Shown: positions 23,443-35,743, counted from the first letter of the stretch. The stretch: 64,000 bases of DNA from Moniliophthora roreri (GCA_001466705.2 LATX02000185.1:248001-312000); one strand, 5' to 3'. A program made the numbers and translations. Notes: generated by a model from the letters alone, not told the origin.

Positions 23443-24882
23443 ATGACTGACACCTCGGCACGCTTGTAAGCCTTTTTGAACCACTCCACTCGGGACTACT
23501 TCAATTGATTACATTAATATGCAGGGCAGGACCTCTAGTATGATACCGTCGTTTTTGGTGTGCAGTCAAGTTCTTACAAACATCTCACAAACTTTTGAAA
23601 AAAGCTCCTCGGCTATATGTTGAATTGGTGCTTCTACGGCGTTCTTACCGTAAAAATCCGTATGTACTCATTTTCCAAGTTATAGCTTGACCATCGACCG
23701 TGAAAACCTTGTGAAGATATTTACTGGACAGCATTCCCAAAAAAAAGTCGATCTGTTCAGGCTCTCGTATACGGCGTGTATCTTTTGGAGACAGCGCAAA
23801 CCATTCTTCTCACCCGCGACGCTTTCCAATCTTTTGTTTTCGGTTTCAAGGATCCAGCTTCTGTGAACGACATTCAAAACTTGTGGCTGGATATCTATTT
23901 CTTTGATGGGCTAGGTCCGTTTCAAGTTGGCCAAAGCAAGATATCTGTGATCCTCATTCCTTCAAACAGTTGCTCTCCTTGTGCAATTCTACTATGCCAA
24001 CAGAATTCGTGTTCTACTATCCCGATTCAAGGTAATACCCGGAATCATTGTACTAGTGAGTTGAGTACTATATGCCTTGCACATGAATGAATTGTTTATC
24101 TTGCTCTCTCAGCTATCCATCACACAACTCGCCTGTGCGATAGGCGGGTGTATCGTCCTCAAGAACGCCCAATTCTCCACAGTGAATGGAAATACTTTTA
24201 CTTCAAGCACGGCTGTCATCCTCGGCTTTGTGAGATTGGAATCTTGTGTCGTATAGCTGACCTCTAACTCTCCTTCAGCTTTGGCTTGGATGCGCTACAA
24301 TTGCCGACATCATCGTTGCTGTGACGATGGTCTACGCTGTGAGCCTCTGTCTTTTTTTCCCTCCTGACAAGTTCTCATTTAATCTACTTCATATCATTCA
24401 GCTCTCGCGGTATGACACCACATTTAAAGGTACTAGGAGTCTTGTCAGTCGACTTAACCGACTTGTGATGGAAACATGTAGCCTCGTAGGTTCGTTTGCG
24501 ATTTATCGGGGAGCCTGATGCTCTGTACCAATTAACTTTCACAGCGGCAATACATATCTCTCAGCCTTTGCTATACTATTTATTCCCAGGCTTGAATTAT
24601 GGTGTTACGCCGGCTATGATCATCGCAAAACTTTATTCGAACTCCCTGTTAGCATTTTTGAACAGTCGAATCCGGATTCAGGGCGCACGGGGAACTAGTC
24701 ACAGCCAAACTGAACAGACCGACTGGAGGACAAGCATTCGTGTCACTGCTAATCATGACGCAGCCGTTCCATTCTCGACTATTCAAAGCAGAATGAATTC
24801 GGGACGCCAGGTGACGAGTACTTTTCCTGGAGTTTTGAACGACACGGATAGCTCTGGCTTGACGGTGGGTACTTATCCTTGA
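23443..24882 (+). CDS. DUF6534-type multi-pass membrane protein, paralogue B
   Basis: First exons are 23443-23465, a 13-nt microexon 23525-23537, 23605-23659 and 23717-23914, the last two with the same lengths as in paralogue A. The protein starts MTDTSARLAGPLLLGY and then shows YWTAFP, LLTRDAFQSFVFGF, NLWLDIYFFDGLG, LVQFYYANRIRVLLSR, VTMVYALSRYDTTF and KLYSNSLLAFLNSRIRI. The donor after FFDGLG (GTCCGT) is weak but in the same place and phase as in the paralogues. The frame is open to the stop at 24882. Function is unknown; several hydrophobic segments indicate a membrane protein. Its convergent neighbour is EH2, 270 bp away. Confidence 0.83.
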
Positions 24883-25151
24883 TGCACATTCTACTCAAAT
24901 CGAGGGCTCAAATCTAGGACACACAGTCAAATGTACTGGAAATCAAGACAGAAACCCGGGGCGCAGGACTTATTTCTGTTGAAAGCCGTGGACCCATGAC
25001 TAATTGTCGCTTAGCTGGTAATGTAAAAGAATACGTGGACTGGAGTGGGATTCTCCTCATGGACTTTATATATGTAACTGTCGCACTTTCATTGCATGAC
25101 AAAGGCAATAAGAGAACAATATCATACAGTCTTATACCGTTACTAGTATCG

Positions 25152-26452
25152 CTAAAGGCCCTGTAACCAATCTAAGAGCGTCCTATTTACATCATCAGGA
25201 ACCTGAAGATGCATCCAATGATTCGCTTTAAACTCCCGTATTGTGAGCTTTTCGCCGTCACAAAAACTTTGTACAGCCTGCTTCCCGATAGCAGGCAGAG
25301 AAATATAGTCCTCAGTTCCGTATCCGTAGAATACGGGTTTGCTCAGGCGATATCTGTCGAGAGGAACCGCTGTCCGAAGATCGGTGTCAGTGAGATGAAA
25401 TAACAGTAGAGAAGGATTGAAGGCGCACTAACACTGTTGACCATCTTCAGATTGGACGTTCTCAAGGTAAGCCTTGTAGTATGTGAAAGGGCCTGAAAGA
25501 TCGAATGCTTGAAGTGTCGTGTATTGGAGTCGCTTTTCCTAACGAAACTCGAGAAATGAACAAAAGTTGTCCGATGGGAGGCAGAAAAATCAACGTACCT
25601 CAGCAGAGAACCACGAAGGCGAAGGCAGAACTGCATCAGGCCCTGCAAGCAGATACCCCTTCATCGCCCCCGACGGACCAAAGAGACTGATCCATGACTT
25701 TGGGTCGTCGGGGTATATCAAGTTGAAAAATGCTTCGAACTGAAGTGGCTATCGTAAGGAACTACATTAAAAAAGCGTAGAGTAAAAACGACATACATTT
25801 GAGATGGCGATCACAGGCGCATCAGGATCCATTGCTAAGAATTCCCAATATCCAAAGAGTTCATAACCAAACGTGTCTTTCTGGATCTTGAGAACCTGTT
25901 TCAGGTCGAACGGCGAAGGTGTCGCTGCATAGGGTATAGCCAAGAAAGCTGCTGCAGTGACCTTTTCGGGGTACAGCTGGGCAACACGGCTGATGATAGG
26001 GCTTCCACTATCGGCAAGGAGTAACGCTGTCAGTAGATATTCGAAAGGTCTTAAGGAGGTAAACGCACCCGCCCTGACCGACGAATATCGCACTCTGGAT
26101 ATTCTCGTGCTGCAAGATTTCCACGATGTCCTGAGCAATCAGGCTAAGCTTTAGCTGCTGAGGATCCCTTATAATGGAGCTGCCACCATATCCGAGCGAA
26201 TCTGGAGCGATAATACCATATCCTAGCTCTTGAAAGAAGCGAACCTGACGGAATGAGGTCAGAATGAATGAGGGAACATACAAAGCTATGAGATGGCCGT
26301 ACCTGATGCCGCCAATCTTGTGAAGCTACACCAAAACCATGAATGAAAACGAGATTTTGTTTACTCTTCTCCCTCGCAGTCGCGACGTAATAGTGATAGT
26401 TGAAGCCTCTGGAGACCTTGAGGTCTTTGTAAGAGTTGCTGTCCATCGCCAT
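25152..26452 (-). CDS. Epoxide-hydrolase-like protein lacking the catalytic Asp (EH2)
   Basis: Paralogue of EH1, about 333 residues, six exons: 26303-26452, 26069-26244, 25797-26007, 25599-25739, 25433-25538, 25152-25369. Exon 2 has exactly the length of that of EH1 (176 nt). Alpha/beta-hydrolase features remain: HGFG, SLGYGG, GYELFGYWEF, an acid in GTEDYISLP and the His in NHWMHLQ. At the nucleophile elbow, however, EH1 has GHDWGS and this protein reads GQGGGS, so the nucleophilic Asp is Gly and the flanking His and Trp are also lost. All splice sites and the frame are intact, which suggests a retained protein rather than a dying gene. Epoxide hydrolysis by the usual mechanism is not expected. 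The start at 26452 sits in ACCACCATGG, a strong context. Confidence 0.87.
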
Positions 26453-27639
26453 GGTGGTTCTAGTCGAAGTCTTGATTTGGGAGATTTTCCCCACTTAATT
26501 GTCCTTGTCGCACGATAACTTGATAGCTCCGAGTCACCATGTCGAGTATATATTATATATGCAATTTGGCCTTAGGTGACACATTCATTGTCAGCGGCTG
26601 GGCGTTTCGATATCTATTAGCCATGGTTGAAGTCCAAAACGGTATCAGTGCTTACCGAGCCTTTCCTGTAATGTTCATCTTTTGCCAGTAACAGAAACGA
26701 GGGTGAATGAAAGGATGCCTGCCCTGACATCTGCATTGAAAGGTATTTTTTCAGACTCCGCTCATCGACTCGTGAGCTCAGGTGACACTGGCAGGCGCTC
26801 CACTTCACCTTTTCATCCAACGATTTTGCAACTCAAGCACGACCCAACCTTTGTATCTCGCCCATATTACAAGCCAAGGGTCAGGTAGGTCAAGTGCCGA
26901 GTTTGGTTCAGATCTTAATATGATAGCCGACTAGAAGTTTTAGAAGGACAGCTTGAATGGGGTACTAGACGGCTCTCTGAGGGCTCGTTCCGGAGCAGAA
27001 TGAGGGTGGGGATGTACTGCTCAGCCCCAAATTTCCAATGTATTCGTCAGGATAAGGATTAGGATTATAGGCTTTGTGAGTTTTTCCCTTTGTTGACATC
27101 GGCGACTTGGTGAAGCTAACTTATGACTTCGGGATTCAGATAATTGAACCGTCGGCAGTTCAAATTCTCTACAATTACTTTTATGATGGCCGGCCAGAAC
27201 GATAGCTCAAATGAACCCAAAGCTCGACAGGTTGGCAGACAGAATGACGCCCTGCGTAGTAGAGCCCTTTTGATCATCTCATACGCGTCTGCTTCGGGAG
27301 GGCTTAAGGAGCCGACTCAGTGGTGCTGAAGCGACTATCATGAGAGGTATGTACTATTTCAGTCTGTCATTAAATTCTTTCTGAAACTATTGCAACGAAG
27401 GTTTCGCTTTCTCGTGGCTGATCAAGCTTCATTTCGGCACTTCCTTTGCTAATCAACGGACGGAGATCACTCGCTCTTTCTGCGGAACACGGCAAACAGT
27501 AATTGCCGCTGCAGCGCGCTACACTGACAACTTGAATGCCGGGAATGACTGCCAAACACGACGAATGTGGGTTTAACCAGTCTCAATATAACAACTGTGG
27601 AGTCTCGCTCATTCGCGTATCATGTATTCAGTTTTTAGG
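26453..27639. other. Intergenic, TATA-like stretch only
   Basis: A TATATATTATATAT stretch near 26549-26562 lies about 100 bp upstream of EH2 on the minus strand and may serve its promoter. The rest, about 1 kb, has only short open frames without domains. Confidence 0.4.
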
Positions 27640-27646
27640 TATAAAA
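27640..27646 (+). promoter_or_regulatory. TATA box of the secreted repeat protein gene
   Basis: TATAAAA lies about 77-83 bp upstream of the start codon at 27723. Confidence 0.5.
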
Positions 27647-27722
27647 GCTAGGACATGTTCTGTACAGTCCTCAAGGCCTCAACCAACTCGCAGTAATTCT
27701 CAACCAACTAAAGGATTCTGCA

Positions 27723-28665
27723 ATGTTGCTCAATCATGTCTTTGTCGCCATGGTTCGTCCCCCCTTCGCCAAGTGCGATCATCTACTCATACCTTTTTTT
27801 GTTTTAAACAGGCTATGGTTCTCGCGTCTGCGGTCAATGGCCAGACCTGGACTGCAGCGTTTGGCGCAACTGCAGCCCTTGCCGGTCGGGACGTAGCAAC
27901 TGCAGCAACTCCTGCCACTGCTGCCACTGCTGCCCTTGCCGGTCGGGACGTAGCAACTGCAGCCCTTGCCGATCGGGACGTAGCCACTGCAGCTACTGCT
28001 GCCACTCAAGCTAGCGCTGCTACTGCGGCTACTGCTGCAACTCAATCCGCTGCAACTACCCAGGTAGGGAACGCCACGGCGGGGGCAATATACATTCCTC
28101 TGAACCCCCTCGGAGACGTTGCCGCAGCTCATGCGCCATCCGGGAACTCATTCCTCTTCTATCAGAACAGCACCAACGGCGACATTATGATGGCACGAGT
28201 CTCGAACGCCTTCACAGACGGTTCTACCTCATTTGCTGGTGTCGTTGTCCCTGGAAACGAAGTACTCTGGGGTACACCAATTGCTGTCGCTCAGCAACGA
28301 GAGGACGGAAATGATATCGGCAATGTAAGCCATACTTCTGTTAATGTTTTCACAGGACATTTTGACTGATTAATCCTTCAAAGCTCGGCCTCTACTTCTA
28401 CTCTCCCAACTACACCCTGAGCGAATACCGCTACCTCGGCGGGAGTTCTCCGCCTTGGATGGGTGGCCCGACGTGCAACTCATGCGTGACCGGGAAGAAT
28501 TTCAAAATTCAACGTGGAAGCAGTGTTTTGTATGCGATGGGCAGTGTTTCAAGAGAGGCAAAGGCGGGTATTAGAGTTGGTTTCATTTCTGAAAACTTCC
28601 CTGATACTATCAGCGAAGCGGACAGAAACTATGGTATTTGGCGGCTTGCTCCTCTCCCCAACTGA
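27723..28665 (+). CDS. Secreted protein with Ala/Thr repeats and lectin-like C-terminal part
   Basis: Three exons: 27723-27752, 27812-28324, 28384-28665, about 274 residues. The short first exon completes a signal peptide (MLLNHVFVAMAMVLASAVNG). An Ala/Thr-rich segment follows in which RDVAT occurs three times within about 30 residues. The remaining part (PSGNSFLFYQNSTNGDIMMARVS, and near the end GIRVGFISENFPD and GIWRLAPL) has blade-like spacing of polar and aromatic residues and resembles fungal fucose-lectin-type beta-propeller proteins, but it is too short for a full six-blade propeller and I would not assign binding. A TATA box supports the start. The function is not known. Confidence 0.75.
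27865..28060 (+). repeat. In-frame minisatellite coding an Ala/Thr linker
   Basis: Units of the type CTTGCCGGTCGGGACGTAGC are repeated three times, followed by further GCTACTGCTGCC-type triplet repeats. All are in frame with the secreted protein and encode the Ala/Thr linker. Confidence 0.8.
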
Positions 28666-29168
28666 TTAATCGGTTTATGCACCTACACAATATCGTACAT
28701 CAAACGCACTTTATACTGCTCTTTTTCCTCTGTAGATCATAGTATCATCGTATTACTGTAATCATATACACACCACTGGGTGATATTCCTTTCAGCTCAG
28801 ACTTCAGGACGATCGGGTGACCAGTAATTGATTAGGCGTGAAAGCACATTCAAATTTTGAAATCAAGCGGTCGAGTACAAAAAGGTTCAGCTTCGGGATG
28901 CAAGTTGGATGCAAGTCCGTAAAGGTATACTGGAGTTAACTGGAATGAGAATGTAATAAGCTAAGTGCACGGTAAAGTCTCGAACGACTAGTATCTATGC
29001 GTAGGCGTGAAACGTGAAGTGATAACTATATAAACGGTAATGTCAAAGGGGAGCCTAGCCGCTGACGAATAGAAGATTAAACTACAATAATATTGAAATT
29101 GAATGTCCATCAAGTTCGTTGCAACGAGGAATGAATGATAATGAAGGGACACTAGTAGATAACAACAA
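28666..29168. other. Intergenic between convergent genes, nothing seen
   Basis: Terminator region of two convergent genes; no open frame with domain-like content. Confidence 0.5.
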
Positions 29169-32100
29169 TTACTGGCTCTGTAGAGCCTCTCTGCTAGTTT
29201 GCGCTCGTTTTTGGAGTACAGACAGAACGGGTCGAACGTCATTCAAAAAGTCGTGCTGAGACTGGGGCTCCGGCGTTACAGAATAAGTACTCGACTCTTC
29301 GCTTCCTGTCGACTTACTGAAGGTGATCTGTTCGAGCAGAGCAATCACGTTAGGCCGGGATGGTAAGAAAAGCGAAAGAACGACAAACCTCATCATCAAA
29401 CGGATTCACGTTGGAGGTAATCGGCATAGAGTAATCGACGTGATCTAGCAAGCTACTGAAGCTGTCCTGAGTCTCGAGATCGGGACGTTGGGGTATCTGT
29501 AAGCTACCACTACGGCTCTGCGCGTAAGCAGGATCAGCCAAAAGACCCTCTGCGTGGAAGGAGTCGTCTGTCAGAGCAGGTGAAGCAACTGATGGAATGG
29601 GGGGAAGACTGGGTGCTTTCGATGGACCAGAGCGCTGACCCAGATCAGAGAGTGTTCCTGTCCATCGTGGTCTGAGTGGTGGATTCAGTAGGGAAGAGGC
29701 CGAATGGGGAGGAGACTGAGCAGAGATAAGAGATATCTGCGACATGAGGGACGGTGTGCTTTCGTCGTCAAAAGGGTTTGATGCCTGGAAAATGACGTCT
29801 TGTGTCGAAGCACGACCGCCACGCATCCTGCTTGGTGCATCTTCCGTCTCTGCTTCTCTCCAACCGCTCTGTTTATGAGGGCTGAAGCGTATCGGCTGCC
29901 CGCTATCGTTTGACGACGTACTACTCTTTCTTGACACTTGCCCGCTGTTCCCCCAATAGGAATTGCGAGCAGCCTCGGTGCTAAAGCTGTCGGCAAAAGG
30001 AGAAATGACGGGTATAGTTCCACTGCTTTCCGGGATAGAAATGCTAGACATCGAGAATCGACCATCTAGAGGTGTCGGTTCCGCTGATAAGGATATCAAC
30101 GACGCAGTCCTTGCGGCGCTCTGAGAGGATGAAGTGTCTGAGAATCTACTGGTGACAATCTGCGGGGTTGCAGGATCGACGTCGAATGATAGCAGGCTAG
30201 TAGTAAACTGCATGGTGTCTCGTGACGATTCACCCGTACTGCGGCTCAAAGTGCTGACTTCGATATCCAATGGAGCTCTTGTCCCTTCCTCCGCGCTGCC
30301 ATAGCTATTCGCTCGCATGAGAGGAGCAGGAATGCTAGGTCTAAAGCGTTCTCTCTCCGACATCGCATCCAAGGGTGTCTGTCCAGCGTATGTGTGCAGG
30401 TCATCGTGATCCTCATCGCCGACTTCCGCGACCAAGGGTGGCCTCCATTCTTGACTAGCAAGCGAGCGTCGTCCAGGAACGGAATGTCCACGAATGAGTA
30501 CAGGACCAGTAACAACGTCACCGACTGGAGAAAGGTTGTTACGCCGCCCCACGACTTGTCGTCTACGTCGCCTGCACACCCATATCCCGATCCCGATGGC
30601 AATGAGTGCAAGAATGGCTGCAACAACGGTAAGGCCGATAATGGGACCCTTATTACGCTCAAACCTAAGGAGTTGGCCTAAGTATTCAGGAATTATTCAA
30701 GAAACGAGGCCTGCTTACTCGTTAGGCTGAATGGAATAAGTCGGGGTTATAGTGCCCACTATCGTGGTGGTCTTTGTAGGAATCAGAGTAATACTTCCGT
30801 CTGGCTTTGTGACGGTCGTAAACTCGGTCGTCACATATGATACGACGGTCACTGATGACAATGTCAGAGGCTCGGGTTTCACATATGCGGACTGAGTGAG
30901 TATGTTGAGGTCAGACACATTCACTTCGGTGTGGGCGTCTATCATCCCTCGTACGCCTGACCCAGATGCAGTTACTGTCGCCCTAAGTCCCAAAGATATT
31001 AATTTTAATGCTCTAGGGTTAATCATTTAAACTCACCCTGACACAGTCAAAGTCCCGCCTACCAAGGTACTGGAGGCAGGATTAGCTGCAGAGACGATGA
31101 CCGTCGATGCGGTACCTGCAGCTCCCGATGTCGTTTCCTGGAGAATGGTCGTTGGCGTTGCGGTTCCCTGGGTACTTGGGACCGTAGCGGCTACTGAGGT
31201 AGGATCCGCAGAAGAAACGCTCGTCAGATTTGTCGGTTGTATGGTGGCAGAATCTGTGGGTGCGGTGGTACGGTCCGTCTGTGGGGTACTAGGATCTGCC
31301 TGCACAGTTATGGGTTCTGTTGTCGCCGTGGTAGGGTCTGCTTGCACGGTGGTAGGGTTCGTCTGTGTAGTGTAAGGGTCTTGCGCGCTAGTAGGATCTG
31401 TGGGTGCCGTTGTAGTACCTGTCTGCACAGTTGTAGGGTCCGTCTGTATAGTAGTAGGATCCGTAGGCGCCGTACTAGGGTCTGTCCGTACAGTTGTGGG
31501 TTCTGTCGGCGCCATGGTAGGATCTGTTTGCACAGTTGTAGGATCTGTCTGCACAGTTGTGGGATCTGTGGGTGCGGTAGTAGGATCTGCCGGCACCGTG
31601 GTAGGATCCGTAGGCGTCATAGTAGGGTCTGTCTGCAGGGTTGTAGGATCTGTTGGTGCGGTAGTAGGATTCGTAGGTGCCGTGGTAGGGTCTGTCGGCG
31701 CTGTCGTAGGATCTGTCTGCACAGTTGTCGGATCTGTCTGTGTAGTAGTAGGATCCGTAGGCGCCGTAGTAGAGTCCGTCAGAGGTGCTGACGTTGACTC
31801 CTCAGAAATAGTGGTTGGATCCGTAACTGGTGGTGCCGCCGTCGTGTCCGTTGGTGGAGAGGTGGGTTCTGAAGTGGTAGGCTCCATCGTCGGATTTGCA
31901 GGAGGTCCATTCGTAGGTGGCGCAGTCGTTAGAGGCAACGTGGAAGAAACCGTATCTGTCTCTTCTACAGATGTCGGTGAAGCGGGGGAAGTAGGTGCAG
32001 AAGAGGGTACATCAGTAGGTACAACAGTATCAGAGTCCGCTATTGAAGTAGTAATTGAAGTCGAAGGTGAATCGTCGTTAGAAGAATGTCCGGTGGTAAT

Positions 32101-32382
32101 GGGAGAAGGAGTGGATGCTGTATCAGATACAGTACTTGAGGGGGGTGTAGAGTCCGGGAAGGAGGAATTAGTGGTTTCTGTTTTGGTATTGGATTCGGAG
32201 GTTTGTGTTTGTTGAGAATTTTCTTCTGAAGTTGAAGTGAATGTAACGGTCTCCTCAGTCGTGGTTGTTTCCAAAGCTGCGTCGCTCGACGTCGTCGAAA
32301 GCCCTCCGGACAGGGCTGAGCTTTCACTTGGATGCGTCCATACGTCAGGAAAGTAACTCCCTTTCATAGGGAGAGAGACCAC
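29169..32382 (-). CDS. Mucin-like single-pass membrane protein with a long cytoplasmic tail
   Basis: The outer part (32382-31033) is extremely rich in Thr, Ser and Pro with about 25-30 units of the DPTTAPT / DPTTVQT type, expected to be heavily O-glycosylated. After an intron comes a membrane-proximal region (SVTVVSYVTTEFTTV), then a transmembrane helix (GPIIGLTVVAAILALIAIGI) and a CRRRRRQ stop-transfer. The tail of about 430 residues is Ser-rich and includes NPFDDE twice (near the middle and near 29400), a known endocytic EH-domain binding motif. The last exon (29169-29320) ends REALQSQ. The layout recalls fungal surface mucins or sensors, but no known sensor domain is seen. The 5' end is unresolved: no signal peptide could be joined, and 32382 marks only the upstream limit of the open frame. 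Confidence 0.75.
31240..31800 (-). repeat. 21-bp coding minisatellite of the mucin gene
   Basis: The minus strand repeats a 21-bp unit encoding DPTTxxT. Many copies differ by substitutions, so the array is old. The same composition keeps the opposite strand open over long frames, which are not genes. Confidence 0.85.
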
Positions 32383-35300
32383 TCACCTGCTCATAATCCC
32401 CCACTATTTTTCAGTATCGTTTCGATGTCGTTGGCGCCAGGACGACCTGGCATCGAATTAAAAGACAACGCCTAGATCAATGTAAGGGTAGGAAAATTGG
32501 CGTAGATGGAGTAAACCACGCACCCATATCTCTTTTGTCATCAACCATGGGAGAGGAGCTGGAGCTTAGCGGCCCCGATTTGATAAATGTGACGAAACCT
32601 GACCAATAACAGTTCTGGATTCCTCGCGTGGGCATGCGGCATGTTCTCAATTCCGTTCAGATGTTGATGACTTGATGTGGAGCAGTGATGAGGGGAGTGA
32701 CGGGTAAAGAACAAGCAAAAAAAAAAAGGTTCGCCGTATTCATCGGCTATCTAGATTGGCTAACGGTCCCCCACTCGGGCAAGCCTTGATCCAGGAACGC
32801 AGGCGCCGATGCCAGCCGTTCTCAAAGCGTTCAAGGCAGTTGTGCATTTGCTGAGTGCGCTTTCTCCTGCACATCAGAGAATTTCGAATAAAGGTCTTCT
32901 CTTGTCAGTCCAGGTGTCAGTCGTGGGGAGTGAGAAGCTCCTGGTATATCCGTGACCCTGGTGCCCACACGAACCTGTGCAGAGTCAATCACATCGACCA
33001 TCAAAACCTGAGATCACCGGACTGACATGTTCGTTACCTTCTCGTACATAGATATCCATGTAAAACGACCGAGTCTAGTCGAAATTTGCTTGCTGGCTGT
33101 ATTCTACCGGCTCCAAAATCAAGACTGTAGTTCTCTGCATGAGTATCGCTCAAATTATGCTGAGGAATCCGTACCTGGGTGCTCTGTGGCTTCGACGACA
33201 ACAGATTGAGTGCAACGGTGGCAGTAAACGATAACGAAAACTAGAAACTCTTCGGTCCTCGTGATCTGATTCAGGGCCTTATGGGGCTGGCTCTTCCCAC
33301 CTCAAGGACCCAGAAATTACACCTTGACTCGCTGTTACTTAGCAACTGCAGAGCCTCTAATACCTCTCAACAGAGGTTACTGTAATAACGAGTCCCCAAA
33401 ATGAAAGGATCAAAGAGCGAAAACGAGACCACTCGGAGTGAATTTACAAGTTACGGCGATAGCGAGGGCTCCGTGGCGCAGAAGGTACAGGAAGGCACAG
33501 GGCTCGCAAATCCCAAGGAACACGCAAACAGCCGAACTCTCCACTCGAAAGTTGATCATGGAATCGTCACAGCCCGCAGGAACAGTGGAGCCGAAAACAA
33601 TACATGGTTGAAGCTGCATACGCGAAGCTCCACTTCACGCCGTAAGGCGATATGTATGTACCGAGTGACACGAGGCAAAGGACTTTTTCCTCCGTCAACG
33701 AAGATGCGTATCACTGCAGATGCGAGTGTCCAAGGAGACAAACGATTTCAGCACGATGCTACACAAGCGAGTTACAACTGTGGAGCTTAAAACATGTTCG
33801 GGGGTATGCGTCAAAGCACGGATCGTGGTATACGTAAATGGTCTTCCACGGGTTCCAGCGCCTTGCCTTGGGATACTATCTTCGAGTCTAGTCTGCATTA
33901 ATAGCGGGTGTTTGTATCAGCCGGGCTATCTGTCATATCATTTGGTGGTTGATCGACATACAAAAAAGCGATAGTTGCATAAAAGGGCAGAGTAACTTCA
34001 AGTACCAACGTCGACATTCGTGGGTCTGTAAAAGTATCACCTGTCAGTATTGAATCAGATAGAATGATCAATAAAACATATGATATACCTTGTCTTCTAT
34101 TACTTTCACCTCAGAGCATCCTCCGTGCGCAAATATACCGGAAACGTAAAGCTGTCCGCAAGGACCTTGCATCGGATAACAGCCAAGTTTTCTCAATGCG
34201 TGGACCTACTACGGGAACCAGGGATTGATATCATCATTGGTGAACCGCATGCAGTATAGCGCTTTCTTGTTATAACCGGTGAATCGAGTCCTGATTATGG
34301 GGAGAAATCGAGCTATTGAGTTTCCCGGCGATGTTCCTCTAGGTTCTGATGGTCCTGCTAGCCAGTGTGGGCCTTGAATAGTATGTCTGCCCAGACACAA
34401 CGTCCAGCCAAAGGTCCCGCCGCGTTGGGGTGCGAGAACCCCTCGCGGAACGCCCACGTTTTGTACATGTAACTTGGGGATCAGCCCAAGGTTATCCGCA
34501 ATGCATATTAGCCTGCCCAGCGTTTCCATGAAATGCTAGGTGAGCAGACATTACTGGACTTCAATCATGCAAGACTCACTATTTCAGGGCTCGTGCGCTC
34601 ATGTCCGGTAAACGAAAGGATGTCACATGTGAAAGCATGTTGGTGTTTAAACGCGAATTTCGAATTTCGAACCCAGATCATATCGAGCTGGTTAAGATCG
34701 TCATACAGTAAGTGTCATGCCAAGTAATCGAAAGTACATACCGATACTCGGGCTAAAAAGGCAACTGATGGCGCCGGTGCCTCACTACCTAGAGACAGGC
34801 ATTCTTTTCGCGTCGTAATGGAATTGGTCGATATCGAGCAAGTCTATAGGCATGGTGGTGTGTCACGGAGTTGAGCGACTGGCGATGGTCAGGACTGATG
34901 GACTACTCATGAGGATACGAGGACAGACCCGAAGACCTCTTTAGTACTATCCAGACTACTGAGAGTCAATCAAGCGGCCCTAGCGCGGCCCCGAAAGGTA
35001 TACTTTTGAGTACCTATGATATCGGATGAACAAAACCGCTCATTTCCTGATTGAATACAACAACCCCTGGATGTACGAGATTAGGAACTTTGTAAAGGGG
35101 AAAGACGAAATTGATTTGAATACCTATACTAGTCCGCCATCTGCCTGCCGTCCTCTAAAATTGATTCGCCTGCGACTTCCAATTCAGCCCTCATACTAAC
35201 GGCTAGCCTGAATACGCCTGAGAGACCATATGATCTTTCGAGTTCCGGGCGAGAGATAACAGAAAGGAGGTTCAGGTGGTGGTGGTGGCGGCGGTCATGG

Positions 35301-35743
35301 TTGATAGAAAGGCAGACTTGATGTCGCCGTCGGCGTTTATTCGCTATGTAACGTCGGCAACGCGTGACATGGCATCGACAATGTTGGTTCCTCGCGCTCG
35401 TTCCTTTTTTTTTCTTTTACCCCCACTATCCTTTGCCAGCTGGCGTTTCAAGGCCGGAGAGGTAAATTAATCCTTCTAAGCCTGGTATCATTTCTGACAT
35501 TACCAAGCCGCAGACGAACTTTACGAATTTGTGGCCGAGGAAGTACTGAGAGAGACCTACAATAGTGCGTCGATTTTCAAAAAAATCTTATCCTGTTCAG
35601 AAGTCCAGATAAGAGACTAAAACTTCCAGCTACAGGGCACTCTGCTTTTATAACGCATCTTTGACCTTGGTCAACCCGAGTGGGAGTGACGGCACGACTA
35701 AATTTGCATCAGCTTCAAGGGTCGTTACCAGGCCATTACTCAA
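32383..35743. other. 3.4-kb intergenic region, weak open frames only
   Basis: The left part is the upstream region and missing 5' exons of the mucin gene. The plus strand has an open frame of 129 codons (33401-33790) and the minus strand one of 106 codons (34209-34529), the second with protein-like composition (GTFGWTLCLGRHTIQG), but I recognise neither and cannot extend them by splicing. A poly-A run lies near 32716. The right part is the upstream region of the SGNH-type gene, with GGTGGTGGTGGCGGCGG near 35276. Confidence 0.4.

Noticed and set aside
27779..28132. Minus-strand frame with Cys-rich repeats
   Set aside because: It is a shadow of the Ala/Thr minisatellite of the secreted protein on the plus strand.
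31237..32215. Long plus-strand frames (184 and 271 codons) opposite the mucin repeats
   Set aside because: They arise because the 21-bp repeat keeps the opposite strand open. The minus strand has splice sites, a membrane helix and a tail; the plus strand has only Val/Gly repeats.
33470..33540. tRNA-Trp-like start GGCTCCGTGGCGCAG
   Set aside because: The A-box matches, but no anticodon stem, T-arm or acceptor pairing follows.
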